Below, one piece after another: positions 43,193-55,317 of a DNA stretch of 64,000 nucleotides (position 1 is its first letter; the number at the start of each line of letters is the position of its first letter). The position numbers were made by a program, and so were the translations under genes. The stretch is from Tillandsia leiboldiana (Eukaryota; Streptophyta; Magnoliopsida; Poales; Bromeliaceae). The DNA lies in contig CM055065.1 in NCBI GenBank assembly GCA_029204045.2, positions 8,894,363 to 8,958,362 of the forward strand, read 5' to 3'. Below the pieces are notes generated by a model that saw only the letters and a list, made by a program, of their open reading frames with translations, was not told the origin of the DNA and searched no databases.

Positions 43193-44587
43193 TGTTACGG
43201 CATTTTGGTGTTGGCATATTTCGTGAGTCAAGTCAGTGAGTTGAGTCGGAGTCTTAAAGGGATCAAATTATCAATCAGCAATCAAAGACTTAGAGAAGAT
43301 TCAACAAGAGCTCAAGTTGACACTCAGTGTCTTGAGTCTTGAAGATTGAAGTTGAAGAATTGTGGATCAGTAGTTACATCAATCTCAAGAAGAAAGTATT
43401 CAAAAGGATCAGGTATGGTTAACTAAATAATTTTGGTGATCCGAATACTTTCTTATAGTGTAGAAACACTTGGATGAATTTTGAATTGCATAAAAATCAA
43501 AAACGTGACATGGGACATGTTCAGGATCCGGATCAGACAGTCCAATCCGGATCCCGAAGGGTGCTTGTTCATTGGCAAATCCGATCCGGATCAAAGGTCA
43601 TTTCGATCCGGATCCCGAACATGGGTTTTTGCTAGAATATATGAACGATCCGGATCGGGCATTTCAATCCGGATCCCGAACCCTGTTTTTCTGGAATAGC
43701 CTGACTCGTTACGACGATCCGGATCACAGTAAATCCGATCCGGATCGCCGTCCTGAAAATTTCCAGATAAGGTAAGTTTTTGATTCTTATCTCTTTCAAA
43801 GGTTTCTAAACTATAAATAGGACATTTAGGGTTTCTCAAAAACGAGGGGGAGCACGGCCGATCAATTGATAAAACACTTGAGAGCAACCCTAGAGGCTAG
43901 GTTTTTATCGTTCTTCTTATAGCCTCTTTTAGGTCAATTCGACGGTTCTTTCAAGAACATATCTTTTGTCGAATTGATCTAATCTTTGCTTAGAGTTTTT
44001 TCCCATGGATCTTCATTGATAATCTAAGCAAAGGATCACCATCGAAGCCAATATTCTTACCGGCTGAGTTTGCGTCGTGGATTCGATGTGGCATCGTGGA
44101 TTCGGTGTGCTAAAGGCGTTTCGTGGATTCGAAACGTGTGCTCGTGGATTCGAGTGGCGTTCGTGGATTCGAACGTGTGCAGTGGACGTGCAATCGGTGG
44201 AGCGCAAGGTCCGAAGAAGTTGAAGGAGGGGTTGAGTCGTGGATTCGGTAATCACCTTGTTATTCTTCTTTCTTGGTGGATTGTTATTGCGGTGTTCGGC
44301 GAGCGCAAGATCCGAAGAAGCTGAAGGAGGGGTTTGAGTCCGTGGAGTCGGTAATCACCTTGTTATTCTTCTTTTCTTAGTGGATTGTTATTGCGTGTTG
44401 GTCCCGTGGTTTTTCTCCTGGATTGGAGTTTCCACGTATATCTCGGTGTGCTATTTTTATTTTTCGCATTGGTTTTTTATTTTGCACTGAGATTGGTTTT
44501 ATAAGTATTACACCTATTCACCCCCCCCTCTAGTTGTTTGATAGTACCTATTTAGATCCTTGTGGATCCTATATATAAAAACCAACA
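43193..44587 (+). repeat. Cop-E LTR 1
   Basis: 1395 bp, TGTTACGGCATTTTGG to '...aaaaaccaaca'. GATCCGGATC array 43526-43751, TATA box TATAAATA 43812-43819, TGGATT hairpins 44072-44174, C-run near 44519. Followed by a perfect tRNA-Met type primer site (ttggtatcagagcggg, 44589-44604). Confidence 0.9.
44069..44250 (+). repeat. TGGATT hairpin array (Cop-E LTR 1)
   Basis: Five good units: GCGTC/GATGT, CATC/GGTG, CGTTTC/GAAACG, CTC/GAG and CGTTC/GAACG around G-TGGATT-C, and a weaker one near 44240. The stems differ from those of Cop-D but the loop is the same. LTR 2 has the array at 49022-49124, where unit 1 reads GTGTC/GACGT. Confidence 0.75.
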
Positions 44588-44621
44588 ATTGGTATCAGAG
44601 CGGGTTTTAGGTTTATCTATC

Positions 44622-46583
44622 ATGTTGGGTGAAAGTGGTAATATTTATAGACCTCCTCTTTTTGATGGGACTAATTATGCTTATTGGAAAGTGCGGATGA
44701 GAGCTTTTCTCATCGCAAATGTTGAGCGGGTATGGCAATCCGTGGAATACGGTTGGGTGCATCCTGTTGAGGAAGTAGGAAATCTTACTACCCCAAAACC
44801 TCGCTCTAGATGGTCCAAAGAGGAATTTGAAAGATCTTCTTACAATGGGAAAGGTATGAACGCTTTATTTAATTCTCTTTCCTCGACTGAGTTCACACGA
44901 ATTTCCGCGTGTGAAACCGCGAAGGAAATTTGGGATATTCTCAAATTACACATGAGGGTACTAATCTTGTAAAAATTCAAAAGCTCCAGATGCTTACAAG
45001 TCAATTTGACTCTATTCATATGGAAGAGCTTGAATTGTTTACAGATTATTACACTAGACTTCAAGATGTAATCAATACTTTGTGCTAATTTAGGAGAAAA
45101 GATCCCGGAGTCGAGAATTGTAAGAAAGATACTTCGGACTCTTCCGGAACGGTTTAGGGCAAAGGTTACCGCCATTGAAACCGTTAGTCATCCGGATGAG
45201 ATGAGTGTAGAGGAATTAGTAGGCGCTTTGCAAACTTATGAAATGACTTTTCCTACTAATCAAGTTTCTTCCAAGTCTTCTTCTAAGCTTATAGGTATTG
45301 CATTCAAATCAACAAAGGAAGAAGATAGCGAATCGAGTTCCGACGATGAAATCTCTTTTGCCGATTTTGAAGAACAATTGGCGCGGATCACAAAGAAATT
45401 TCGTCGAAAGTTTTGGAAGAATCGAACCGATGGATCTTCATCCACGAAACCTTCTAAAGGATCATCGGGTTCTAAATCCTCTAACCTCAAAAGCTTTGCA
45501 AAACCTTCTAAAGAAAAAGAAAAAGATGATTTCGAAGGGGAAATCCAATGCTATAGATGCAAAGGCTACGGCCATTTTTCAACGGAATGTCCTTCTTCGA
45601 AATCATATAAAAAGAAGGCTTTACAAGCGAAAACTTGGGACGATTCTACTTCTAATGAATCGACCTCAAGTAAAGAGGAAAAAGTCGTTGCCTTACATGC
45701 TTCTCAAATTTCCTCTTCTAATGTTTGTTTATCATCTTTAATCACTGACTCTATTCCTTTGATTTTGCATGAAACATCAACATCCAACGGAGAGTCATCA
45801 AGTGAGGGGGAGTCGGACGAAGAAGAACTCGTTGAGGCATATCAACAACTTCTTGCGGAATCTAAGAAGATGGCCAAGCATATCAAGAAGTTGAGGAAGC
45901 AACGACTTGAGAATCAAGACGAGAATCATGCTTTAAAGATCAAACTTCATGATCTCGAGGAGGAACGAGAGCTTTTATTGGATAATAATAAAATCCTCCA
46001 GGAAAAGATAAATCAATCGGAAACGATCGTTAATTCCCATATTAACAAATTTGATTTTCTAGAAAAACAGTTTGAGGAGATTCATGTCACCAACCAAGTT
46101 TTGACCAAGCAAGTTCATGAACTCAAATTCGACATACAAAGGCTTTCAACCGGTTCCAAGAAACTAGATTGTATGTCCGGATTAGGTCAAACAAGCAAGG
46201 TTGGTTTGGGATTCAAAAAGGACCAAATTGTGCATGCTTCAAGTTCCACAATGAAATTGAAAGGAAGAACTTGTCACTTATGTGGACTTGAAGGACATTT
46301 GGTGAAGAATTGCCCGAAAAAAAGAAAGAAGAGTCCTTCGGCAACTTCATCTACGGAGCGAACTCAACGGAATCAAAAGACACATCAAGTCAATGGAGTT
46401 CACTCAAACCACCAAAGGTCCGAGCCACAACATCAATCATACAAGTGGATCACTGCGAGGCAAAGACCTAAGGTGGATCAACAGTCAAAGCTATCATCTC
46501 CCAACCACAATGAATCAAGACAACCCAAAATTCGACAATTTTGGATTCAGAAAGGTGATATCTTTCCTTGTCTTAAGTTCTAA
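44622..46583 (+). pseudogene. Cop-E gag
   Basis: ATG at 44622, 17 bases after the primer site. N-terminal PPLFDGTNYAYWKVRMRAF and CETAKEIWDIL match Cop-D gag. One base is lost at about 44945 and one gained at about 45080, so the frame is shifted for ~135 bases and a stop falls at 44970; after that the original frame runs open to 46583. It encodes LRTLPERFRAKVTAIE, knuckle CYRCKGYGHFSTEC (about 45550), a coiled coil and a second knuckle CHLCGLEGHLVKNC (about 46275). It ends with IQKGDIFPCLKF and a stop, exactly where Cop-D continues into the protease. No pol domain follows. Confidence 0.85.
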
Positions 46584-48164
46584 ATAGCTTATGACTGTAT
46601 GTAATGCTTTGATTGGTTTTCCTTTCATATTTTTCTGAATCTCTGCATTACATGTTTTCAATGCTCTTCGTTTTTATGTTTTGTTTTTTTAAACAAAAGG
46701 ATTTTAACGAACAAGTGCATTGAATAAAAAGGGTTTTCACTTTCAATCACTCCAATTTAATTTTATTTGAATTATCAACTTTACTCCATAATCATAATTC
46801 TTGAAGATATTTCATTATAGGAGTTTTTGATAATTATATTCATCAAATTTTAGAAATCATGTGTGATCTTTAGATGATTATTCTATCTCGGTTGTGTGAA
46901 TTCATTGTGATAAACGTGAGACAACCGATAGACTAAAATTTGGGATTTAATTCTTTCACGTAAGAGATTGCATTCTTACATGGGTAAATAAATGAATTGT
47001 AAAAGATGTGGAAAGAGTTACATCCGAAAGGAGTGTGAAAACTACCACCACATGTTGGAAAAAGTTGCCACATGTTTTGGATGCTTGAAAAATATTTTAT
47101 GAAATTTTGTTTAGTTGAAGCATTCGGAGATTCATATTCAAAGTTCTTATATTCTGAACAATCTCCTGGTTGGTAAAAGGTGGGATAGTTGAAAGATGCT
47201 CAAAGAGCCACCCTTAGGTATTTCAGTGCTTATCTCAAATTTGAAAGGGTAAGAAATCAAATTGATGTCATTTGGAAATCTCTGTAAGTCATCTTTGTAC
47301 ATCCGTTACATCTTGATAGACTTTGGATCTCAAGATTATTTTTGATGACTTGTGTTTGACGTATATAATGTGAAAAACGGTTTATAATGTTTTATCTTTG
47401 TTTTTCATGATTTCGGAGTAAATCTTTTTAATTTTTGTGAAATTAATTGGATTGAATGACATCTATGTGATCTCATATTATTCTCAAGCACTTAAATTGT
47501 TTTTTTGATGGAATACAAATCGGTAATTCAAATATTTCAAAATCTGGATTTGTTTCAAGAAATTATTTGATTTTTGCGTTCGAGTACCGGTACGCAATCT
47601 ATGTTTTTGTTATATACTGGAACTGAGCTTTTATCTCTCTTTCACTATGGACTAATGCTGTTAGTGATTTCCTTTTGTCTAGTATGTTCACTGTTTGACA
47701 ATTTGTGACAAAAAGGGGGAGAAGAGAAATAGGGGAGAAGAGAGAAATAGGGGAGAAGAGATCATCGAGATAGGGGGAGACAGAGATGAGATCATCGAGA
47801 TAGGGGGAGACGGAGATGAGATCATCGAGAAAAAGAAAGGAGATGAGAAAAAGGAGCCGAAAAACAAAAGAACCAAAAGGACGAATCAAATGTAGGATTT
47901 ACATTTAATTTCTAACGACTGACTTTTGATTTGTTTGGAGTTTTGTTTTTGCAGGATCTACATCACTTTAAGACTCCAAGTCCTAAGTCATAGAGTTTGT
48001 TCTAAGACTGGTTCAAATGTATTTTTGTTTATTGGATCTTTCACGCAAAGAAAGTCAATATTTTGGTGATGACATTGAGTTTCGATTTTTTTGGTTTAAG
48101 ATGAGTGACTTGAGCGCTTTTATGTATTTTTGGGTTTTGTCACGAAATTGCCAAAGGGGGAGAT
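46584..48164 (+). other. Cop-E non-coding 3' region
   Basis: No gene. AT-rich; contains the conserved 'aagatgtggaaagagttaca' block (47003-47069), 'gatgctcaaagagccac' (about 47194), an inner purine tract (about 47705-47722) running into a 30-bp tandem repeat, and the 3' polypurine tract before LTR 2. Protease, integrase, RT, RNase H, the envelope-like ORF and the internal CCGG cluster are all absent. Confidence 0.75.
47712..47830 (+). repeat. Tandem repeats in Cop-E 3' region
   Basis: 'aggggagaagaga' occurs three times (47714-47760), then the 30-bp unit starting 'atcatcgagatagggggaga' occurs at 47761-47790 and 47791-47820 with a partial third. The same repeat abuts the assembly gap at 42815, which probably explains the gap. 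Confidence 0.85.
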
Positions 48165-49545
48165 TGTTACGGCATTTTGGTGTTGGCATATTTCGTGAGT
48201 CAAGTCAGTGAGTTGAGTCGGAGTCTTAAAGGGATCAAATTGTCAATCAGCAATCAAAGACTTAGAGAAGATTCAACAAGAGCTCAAGTTGACACTCAGT
48301 GTCTTGAGTCTTGAAGATTGAAGTTGAAGAATTGTGGATCAGTTACATCAATCTCAAGAAGAAAGTATTCAAAAGGATCAGGTATGGTTAACTAAATAAT
48401 TTTAGTGATCCGAATACTTTCTTATAGTGTAGAAACACTTGGATGAATTTTTAATTGCATAAAAATCAAAAACTGGACATGGGACATGTTCAGGATCCGG
48501 ATCAGACAGTCCAATCCGGATCCCGAAGGGTGCTTGTTCATTGGCAAATTCGATCCGGATCAAAGGTCATTTCGATCCGGATCCCGAACATGGGTTTTTG
48601 CTGGAATATATGAATGATCCGGATCTCGAACCCTGTTTTTCTGGAATAGCCTGACTCGTTACGACGATCCAGATCACAGTAAATCCGATCCGGATCGCCG
48701 TCCTGAAAATTTCCAGATAAGGTAAGTTTTTGATTCTTATCTCTTTCCAAAGGTTTCTAAACTATAAATAGACATTTAGGGTTTCTCAAAAACGTGGGGA
48801 GCACGGCCGATCAATTGATAAAACACTTGAGAGCAACCCTAGAGGCTAGGTTTTTATCGTTCTTCTTTATAGCCTCTTTTAGGTCAATTCGACGGTTCTT
48901 TCAAGAACATATCTTTTGTCGAATTGATCTAATCTTTGCTTAGAGTTTTTTCCCATGGATCTTCATTGATAATCTAAGCAAAGGATCACCATCGAAGCCA
49001 ATATTCTTACCGGCTGAGTTTGTGTCGTGGATTCGACGTGGCATCGTGGATTCGGTGTGCTAAAGGCGCTTCGTGGATTCGAAACGTGTGCTCGTGGATT
49101 CGAGTGGCGTTCGTGGATTCGAACGTGTGCAGTGGACGTGCAATCGGTGGAGCGCAAGGTCCGAAGAAGTTGAAGGAGGGGTTGAGTTCGTGGATTCGGT
49201 AATCACCTTGTTATTCTTCTTTTCTTGGTGGATTGTTATTGCGTGTTCGGCGAGCGCAAGATCCGAAGAAGCTGAAGTAGGGGTTTGAGTCCGTGGAGTC
49301 GGTAATCACCTTGTTATTCTTCTTTTCTTAGTGGATTGTTATTGCGTGTTGGTCCCGTGGTTTTTCTCCTGGATTGGAGTTTCCACGTATATCTCGGTGT
49401 GCTATTTTTATTTTCCGCATTGGTTTTTATTTTGCACTGAGATTGGTTTTATAAGTATTACACCTATTCACCCCCCCCCCCCCCCCTTTAGTTGTTTGAT
49501 AGTACCTATTTAGATCCTTGTGGATCCTATATATAAAAACCAACA
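48165..49545 (+). repeat. Cop-E LTR 2
   Basis: 1381 bp, TGTTACGGCATTTTGG to '...aaaaaccaaca'. Very similar to LTR 1. CCGG array 48492-48706 (one unit shortened), TATA box 48763-48770, hairpins 49022-49124, and a C-run expanded to about 17 C near 49472. Cop-J RT sequence starts directly at 49546. Confidence 0.9.
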
Positions 49546-51900
49546 GAAAATCTTTAGAATCTTCTAATCCGAATTTCTTTACCAACTCCTTTGCATACTT
49601 GGATTGACACAGATGGATGCCTTCATCATTTTGTTTCACTTGCAATCCAAGAAAGTATGTCAGTTCGCCCATCATAGACATCTCAAATTCGCTTTCCATG
49701 GTTTCTGCGAATTTAGAAGCATCATTATCCTTTGTTGCTCCAAATACAATGTCATCGACATAGATTTGTGCAACAATGAAGTTATTTTGATAATGCTTCA
49801 GAAAGAGAGTCCGATCTGCTCCCCCTCGAGTATAGCCCTTCTCCAAAAGGTGCTTTGTCAACCTTTCGTACCAAGCTCGCGGTGCTTGTTTTAAACCGCA
49901 AAGAGCCTTTTTCAAACGAAAAACATGGTTAGGTAGTTTACAGTCTACAAAACCTTTCGGTTGAGCCACATAAACTTCCTCATTTAAAAACCCATTTAAA
50001 AATGCGCTCTTAACGTCCATTTGAAAGAGTTTTATTTTAAAGTGACAAGCAATAGCGAATAAGATACGAATGGACTCGAGTCTAGCTACAGGGGCGAACG
50101 TTTCATCAAAGTCTATACCTTCTATTTGAGAGTAGCCTTGAGCAACTAAACGTGCTTTGTTCCTGATGATGGTACCATCCTCATTTTTCTTGTTCTTGAA
50201 AATCCATTTAGTACCAATCACATTGTGTTGCTTCGGAGGCGTCGTTAATTCCCAGACTTTGTTGCGTTCAAACTGATGGAGCTCTTCCTGCATTGCTTCA
50301 ATCCAGTAGTCATCCTGAAGAGCTTCATCGACGTTCTTTGGTTCGATCGTGGAAACATAACAGGCGAATCCACAAACCAACTGTCTCCGAGTTTTGACTC
50401 CTTCTTGTGGGTCTCCAACGATGTTTGATTCAGGATGATCCTTGGAGATGCGTAACGTTTGTTGTAATGGAGTACTCGGAGGTACATGAGATGATTCCTG
50501 CACATCAGATAAACTTGAAGAACCATTAGATGCATCATTAATATTGGAAGTATTATCATGAGAAGATGCACTTACAGGAGTATCATCATCAAGAGAGATA
50601 TCAGGGGTAGATTTATCAGATGCAAAGTGGAAAGCTTCATCTACTTTAACATTTATAGATTCTACGATCGTCTTAGATTCCAAGTTAAATACCCGATATG
50701 CTCTACTATTCGTAGAATACCCCAAGAAAATCCCTTCGTCACTTCGAGAGTCAAACTTTCCAAGATTTTCACGGTCACGTAAAATGTAACACCGACTCCC
50801 GAAGATGCGAAAATATTTGATGTTGGGTTTTCTACCACACCATAGTTCATATGGTGTATTTAACGTTCCCGGGCGCAAATAAACTCGATTAATAACATAG
50901 ATTGCAGTGTTCACAGCTTCAGCCCAAAAATGTAGCGGTAAATTCCGGCTGTGAAGCATAACACGTGCCATCTCTTGAACAACCCTGTTTTTGCGCTCGA
51001 CAACACCATTCTGTTGAGGTGTATAGGGTGCTGAGAATTCATGCTTAATGCCGTTGGAAGTGCAAAAGTCAATGAATTTAGAATTTATGAATTCTCCACC
51101 TCTATCACTTCTAACACGAATGATCTTTTCATTCTTTTCAATCATAATACGAAGGCAAATCTCGTGAAAAGAATCAAAAGTATCAGCTTTCTCTTTTAAA
51201 AATGCTACCCATGAATACCTAGAGAAATCATCAACCAATAAGAAAATATACCATTTACCTCCCAAGGATGGTTGACGTGTTGGCCCCATAAGATCCATAT
51301 GCAATAATTCCAAGGGCCGTTTGGTACCGACGTGGTTCAGGTTCTTGTGTGCAGCCCTTGATTGTTTTCCCTTAAGACAACCACCACACACAATATTTTG
51401 TTCAAGTGAAAGTTTAGGAACCCCCTTGACCACGTCTTTGTTCGAAATTCTAGCAAGTTCCTTAAAATTTATGTGTCCTAGCCTTTCGTGCCAAAGTGTT
51501 TCATTATTCAAAGAGGCTAAGTTACAATTTTCAGAAATTTTATTTGGAACAACATAACAATTGTTTTCAGATCTAACCCCTTTTAAGAAGAAAACATGAT
51601 CCTTATCAGTTACAATGCATTCAACAGATGAAAAATTAACAGAAAAACTATTGTCGCAAAGTTGACTGATACTAATGAGGTTAGTCTTAAGCCCATCAAC
51701 AAATAATACATTATTCAGAATCGGGCCATCTGGAATAGCTACTGTTCCTTTTCCAACAATTTTGGAAGACTGGCCGTCTCCGAAAACCACAAGTCCTCCG
51801 GAGATTTTCTTAAAATTTTGAAAGCAGTTTTTGTCACCGGTCATGTGACGAGAACATCCGCTATCCAGATACCAAGACGAATTATCATATGCATGCAAGG
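49546..51900 (-). pseudogene. Cop-J pol (protease, integrase, RT), truncated by Cop-E
   Basis: Continuous with gag. Protease LDSGCSRHMTGD (about 51860), integrase zinc domain HERLGHINF ... CGGCLKGKQSR (about 51500-51370), core DLMGPTRQ, SDRGGEF, PQQNGVVERKNR (about 51300-50980), RT ARLVAQGYSQIEG, FAPVARLESIR (about 50100) and YVDDIVFGAT (about 49765). Copia sequence stops after GLEDSKDF, and the frame then runs on by chance into the Cop-E LTR for about 40 codons. No stop or frameshift occurs in the remaining pol, so before the Cop-E insertion this pol was coding-competent as far as it can be read. Confidence 0.9.
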
Positions 51901-53938
51901 AAATATTTGTAACAAGACAAGGGAAGATTTCACCTTTGCGTACCCAGACCTTTCGAGTTTTGGTGTACGTCGGAAGTGATTGTGAGGTTGATACCTTTGG
52001 TGAAAGCGTCTTGTTTGATCCATCGCTTTTCCTTGACATCGTCGTCTTGTTTGATGAACTACCGAGGCTCTTTTCCTTCAAAGAATTTGCATTTGATTTC
52101 CGAGGAATCACCCTTTTGGTAGTCATTGCAAGAAGTGCTTGAGTTGACCGTTTGGCTCCCATCTTGCAATTTCTCCTTATGTGCCCTGCAAAATTACAAC
52201 GAAAACATACCTTAGTGCTTGACGATCCCGAGGAGGGTGAAGTAGGCTTGTTGTCGTTGCTTGTCGTGAATTCCGGTGTCGGAGGAGGAGATACCGACTG
52301 AGGCACGAAAACTGTCCCAATCGAACTAAAATTGTCTTCAGTTCGATTGTATCCGAGGCCGAACTTGTTTGATTGACCAAGACCAAGAAGCTTATCCAAC
52401 TTACTCCTTCCTGATGAAAATCGCTGCAAGTCATCCTTGAGTTGGAGAATGGTCTCTGTCATTTCCAATTTTTCCTTTCGAGCCTCGCCGTTGAGCTTCA
52501 AGAAGTAATTCGCTTTGTTAACCATATCTATATAATTCTTCTCGAATTGCTCATTGGACTCTTGAAGGGAAACATTTGCTTTTATCAGATTATCCCTTTC
52601 CACTTCAAGATCGGTCGAGAGAGAAGTTACCCTTTTTAGTTCTTCTTCGAGATCCTGCAATCTCCCTCTCAACCCCTTGTTTTGCTTAGCCAGTTTCTTT
52701 GAATCCCTTAAAAGTCTATGGTAGGCTAGAGCAAAATCTTCACCTTCCGAATCATCCGATTCATTGTCCGTTGCATTCTTTTCAACAGTGGAGTTGGACA
52801 ATGACTCGGACGTACTTGCCATTAAGCACATGAAGGGTGAAGATGTGGACGCGTGGAACGCAGTTGCGTTGTCTTCTTCATCACTTGACGATGACTCATT
52901 TGACGATGAGGTGTCATCCCAAGTGACGGCTTGCATCGCCTTCTTCTTAGACGGATTCTTAGTTGGACATTCCGTTGAGATATGGCCGTACCCTCGGCAC
53001 TTGAAGCATTGGACTTGTCCTTCTGTGCTTTTCTTATCCTTAGAAAAGCCTTCTTGCTTTCTTGACTTGTAACTTGAAGAACCCTTGCCTTTCTTCCATT
53101 TTCCGAAGGATGGAGTTTTGCTTGAATTACCCCTTCAAAAATTTCGGCGAAACTTTCTTGTCAAGAGAGCGAGCTGCTTCTCAAAGTCCTCCATAGATAA
53201 ATTCTCGTCATCGCCTGAGGAGGATGAATCCGCGTCTTCTTCTTTCGTTGTTTTCAAAGCATAACCTGAAGACTTAGAAGAGGATGCCTTTCCCGAAGAA
53301 TAGTTAGTAGGAAATGTCATTTCATAGGTTTGTAAAGAACCAACTAATTCTTCTACACGGATTTCGTCCGGGTGTTTAATAGTTTCAATGGCTGTGACCT
53401 TGGAACGAAATCTTTCAGGAAGAGTTCTTAAGATCTTTCTTACAATTTTAAATTCTGGAATCTTCTCTCCCAAGTTAGCACATGAGTTTACGATGTCTTG
53501 CAATCGTGTGTAATAGTCAGTGAACGATTCATTTTCTGCCATGAAAATAGAGTCAAACTTGCTCGTAAGCATTTGCAGTTTCTGAATCTTCACAAGGTTA
53601 GTTCCCTCATGCGTAACTTGAAGAACATCCCAGATTTCCTTCGCAGTCTCACATGCCGAGACGCGAGAGAACTCTGTTTGTGATAAGGCATTAAATAAAG
53701 CATTTATTCTCTTGCCATTGTAAGAAGATATATCAATCTCTTCCTTGGTCCATTTCGACCTAGGTTTGATGGTGCGAACATCACCAATAAATTCAGTTGG
53801 ATTAGACCATCCTAATTCAATTGATTACCACACCCGTTCGTCGATGGAAATTAAAAAGGCTTTCATCCGTACTTTCCAGTACGCATAATTTGTTCCATCG
53901 AAGAACGGGGGTCTGTTGATGTTTCCACCTTCAACCAT
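51901..53938 (-). pseudogene. Cop-J gag with two nonsense codons
   Basis: ATG at 53938 (MVEGGNI). TAA at 53825-53827 replaces CAA of Cop-D, and TGA at 53135-53137 replaces CGA; both are C-to-T changes. Otherwise the frame is open: DUF4219/UBN2-like capsid region, first knuckle CFKCRGYGHISTEC (about 53000), acidic linker, coiled coil (about 52700-52430), second knuckle CFRCNFAGHIRRNC (about 52210). The end is continuous with the protease. Confidence 0.85.
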
Positions 53939-53971
53939 TGTTTACAACCCTATTCCCGCTCTGATACCACT

Positions 53972-55317
53972 TGTTGGGTTATATGAATAATAGGATCTAA
54001 ATAGGGAAAAAAAAATACCTAGAGGGGGGGGTGAATAGGTGTAAACCATAAACACTCAAAAATCTTTGCGATATAAAAACCCAATGCGGAAAAATAAATA
54101 ACACGCAGAGATTTTTACGTGGAAAACTCCAAACCGGAGTAAAAAACCACGGGACCGATAACACGGTGAAATCCACTAGAATTAAACACGTACAAGGTGA
54201 TATACCGTACTCACAGACGACTCAACCTTTTCCATACGCTCCTAGTTGATCTTCTCCGCTCGCTCCAGACGCTTCTCGAATCCACGATGTGCGTCCAACG
54301 CCGAATCCACGGCGTCCAACGTCGAGTCCACGACGTCCGACCGAATCTACGGTCTTCACCCAGTAGCACGCTTCGAATCCACGAACGTACCTCGCTCCGA
54401 ATCCACGAGAGCTGTTGCACCTTGAATCCACAAGGCCACGCGAGTCCACGCGCCGATTTTGGGGTAAATCATTATTTTTTGGGTGGTGATGTTCCGCCGA
54501 ATACTTAGATCAAAGATAGATAGGAAATACCATCTAAGTATTCATTGATTTGATTCAACTCAAAATGTGAGTATGAAAACCTAGAATCAAATCAATCAAT
54601 ATAGATGAAGAAACATAAGATAGAATCTATGATTTCCTTTCTTCTCTATATGTGGATCTTAGGCCGTATAAAAGATTATATTTTATTATGACGGCTATTT
54701 GGACTGACCCTAGAAAAAGAAACATAGGGTCTATTTATAGGTGAGAAACCCTTGGAAGAAGATAAGGATAAAAAACTAACCTTTTCTGGAGTTTTTACAT
54801 GACGACGATCCGGATCGGAGATCGGCGATCCGGATTGCAGTAGCGAGAAAAACAGATTCCAGAAAAACGAAGGTTCGGGATCCGGATCGAAGTGCTTGAT
54901 CCGGATCGTTCATACAGTTCACCAAACATCAACGTTCGGGATCCGGATTGCAGTAGCCTGATCCGGATCGTTCAAATAAAATGGTAAACTCAATGTTCGG
55001 GATCCGGATCAAGGGAAGCTACGATCCGGATTGAACTGGTGTATGAACGAACCACCTTCGGGATCCGGATTGAACAATCTGATCCGGATCCTGAACATGT
55101 CCCATGTCCAGTTTTTGATATTTATGCAATAACAAATCCATCCAAGTGTTTCTACGCTATAAGAAGTATTCGGATCACCAAAGATATTAAGTTAAACATA
55201 CCTGATCCTTTTGAATTCTTTTTTCTTGAGATTGAGTTATATGATCCAACTTCCTTTACCTTCAATCTTCAAGACTTAGCCGAATTCATGAAATACGCCA
55301 ACTCAAATTCCGTAACA
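53972..55317 (-). repeat. Cop-J 5' LTR
   Basis: 1346 bp; on the minus strand TGTTACGGAATTTGAG (55317) to '...ataacccaaca' (53972). GATCCGGATC array about 54803-55101, TATA box (TATAAATA) 54732-54739, TGGATT hairpin array about 54270-54460 in the same order as in Cop-D (for example ACGCC/GGCGT, ACGTC/GACGT, CCTT/AAGG). It is inserted in Gyp-I LTR sequence. Confidence 0.9.

Larger units (their letters stand above)
49546..55317 (-). mobile_element. Cop-J: SIRE/Maximus-type copia element, 5' part
   Basis: Minus-strand element with 5' LTR 53972-55317, primer site 'gtggtatcagagc' (53958-53970), gag from 53938 and pol up to the RT, where Cop-E is inserted at 49545/49546. RNase H, 3' region and 3' LTR are not in the window. 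The gag-pol frame is one continuous reading frame with only two nonsense codons. Close relative of Cop-D (very similar pol). Confidence 0.9.

Noticed and set aside
49427..49545. C-terminal extension of the Cop-J polyprotein with a Gly run
   Set aside because: The frame leaves RT homology at 49546 and crosses into the Cop-E LTR; the Gly run is the C-run of the LTR read on the other strand.
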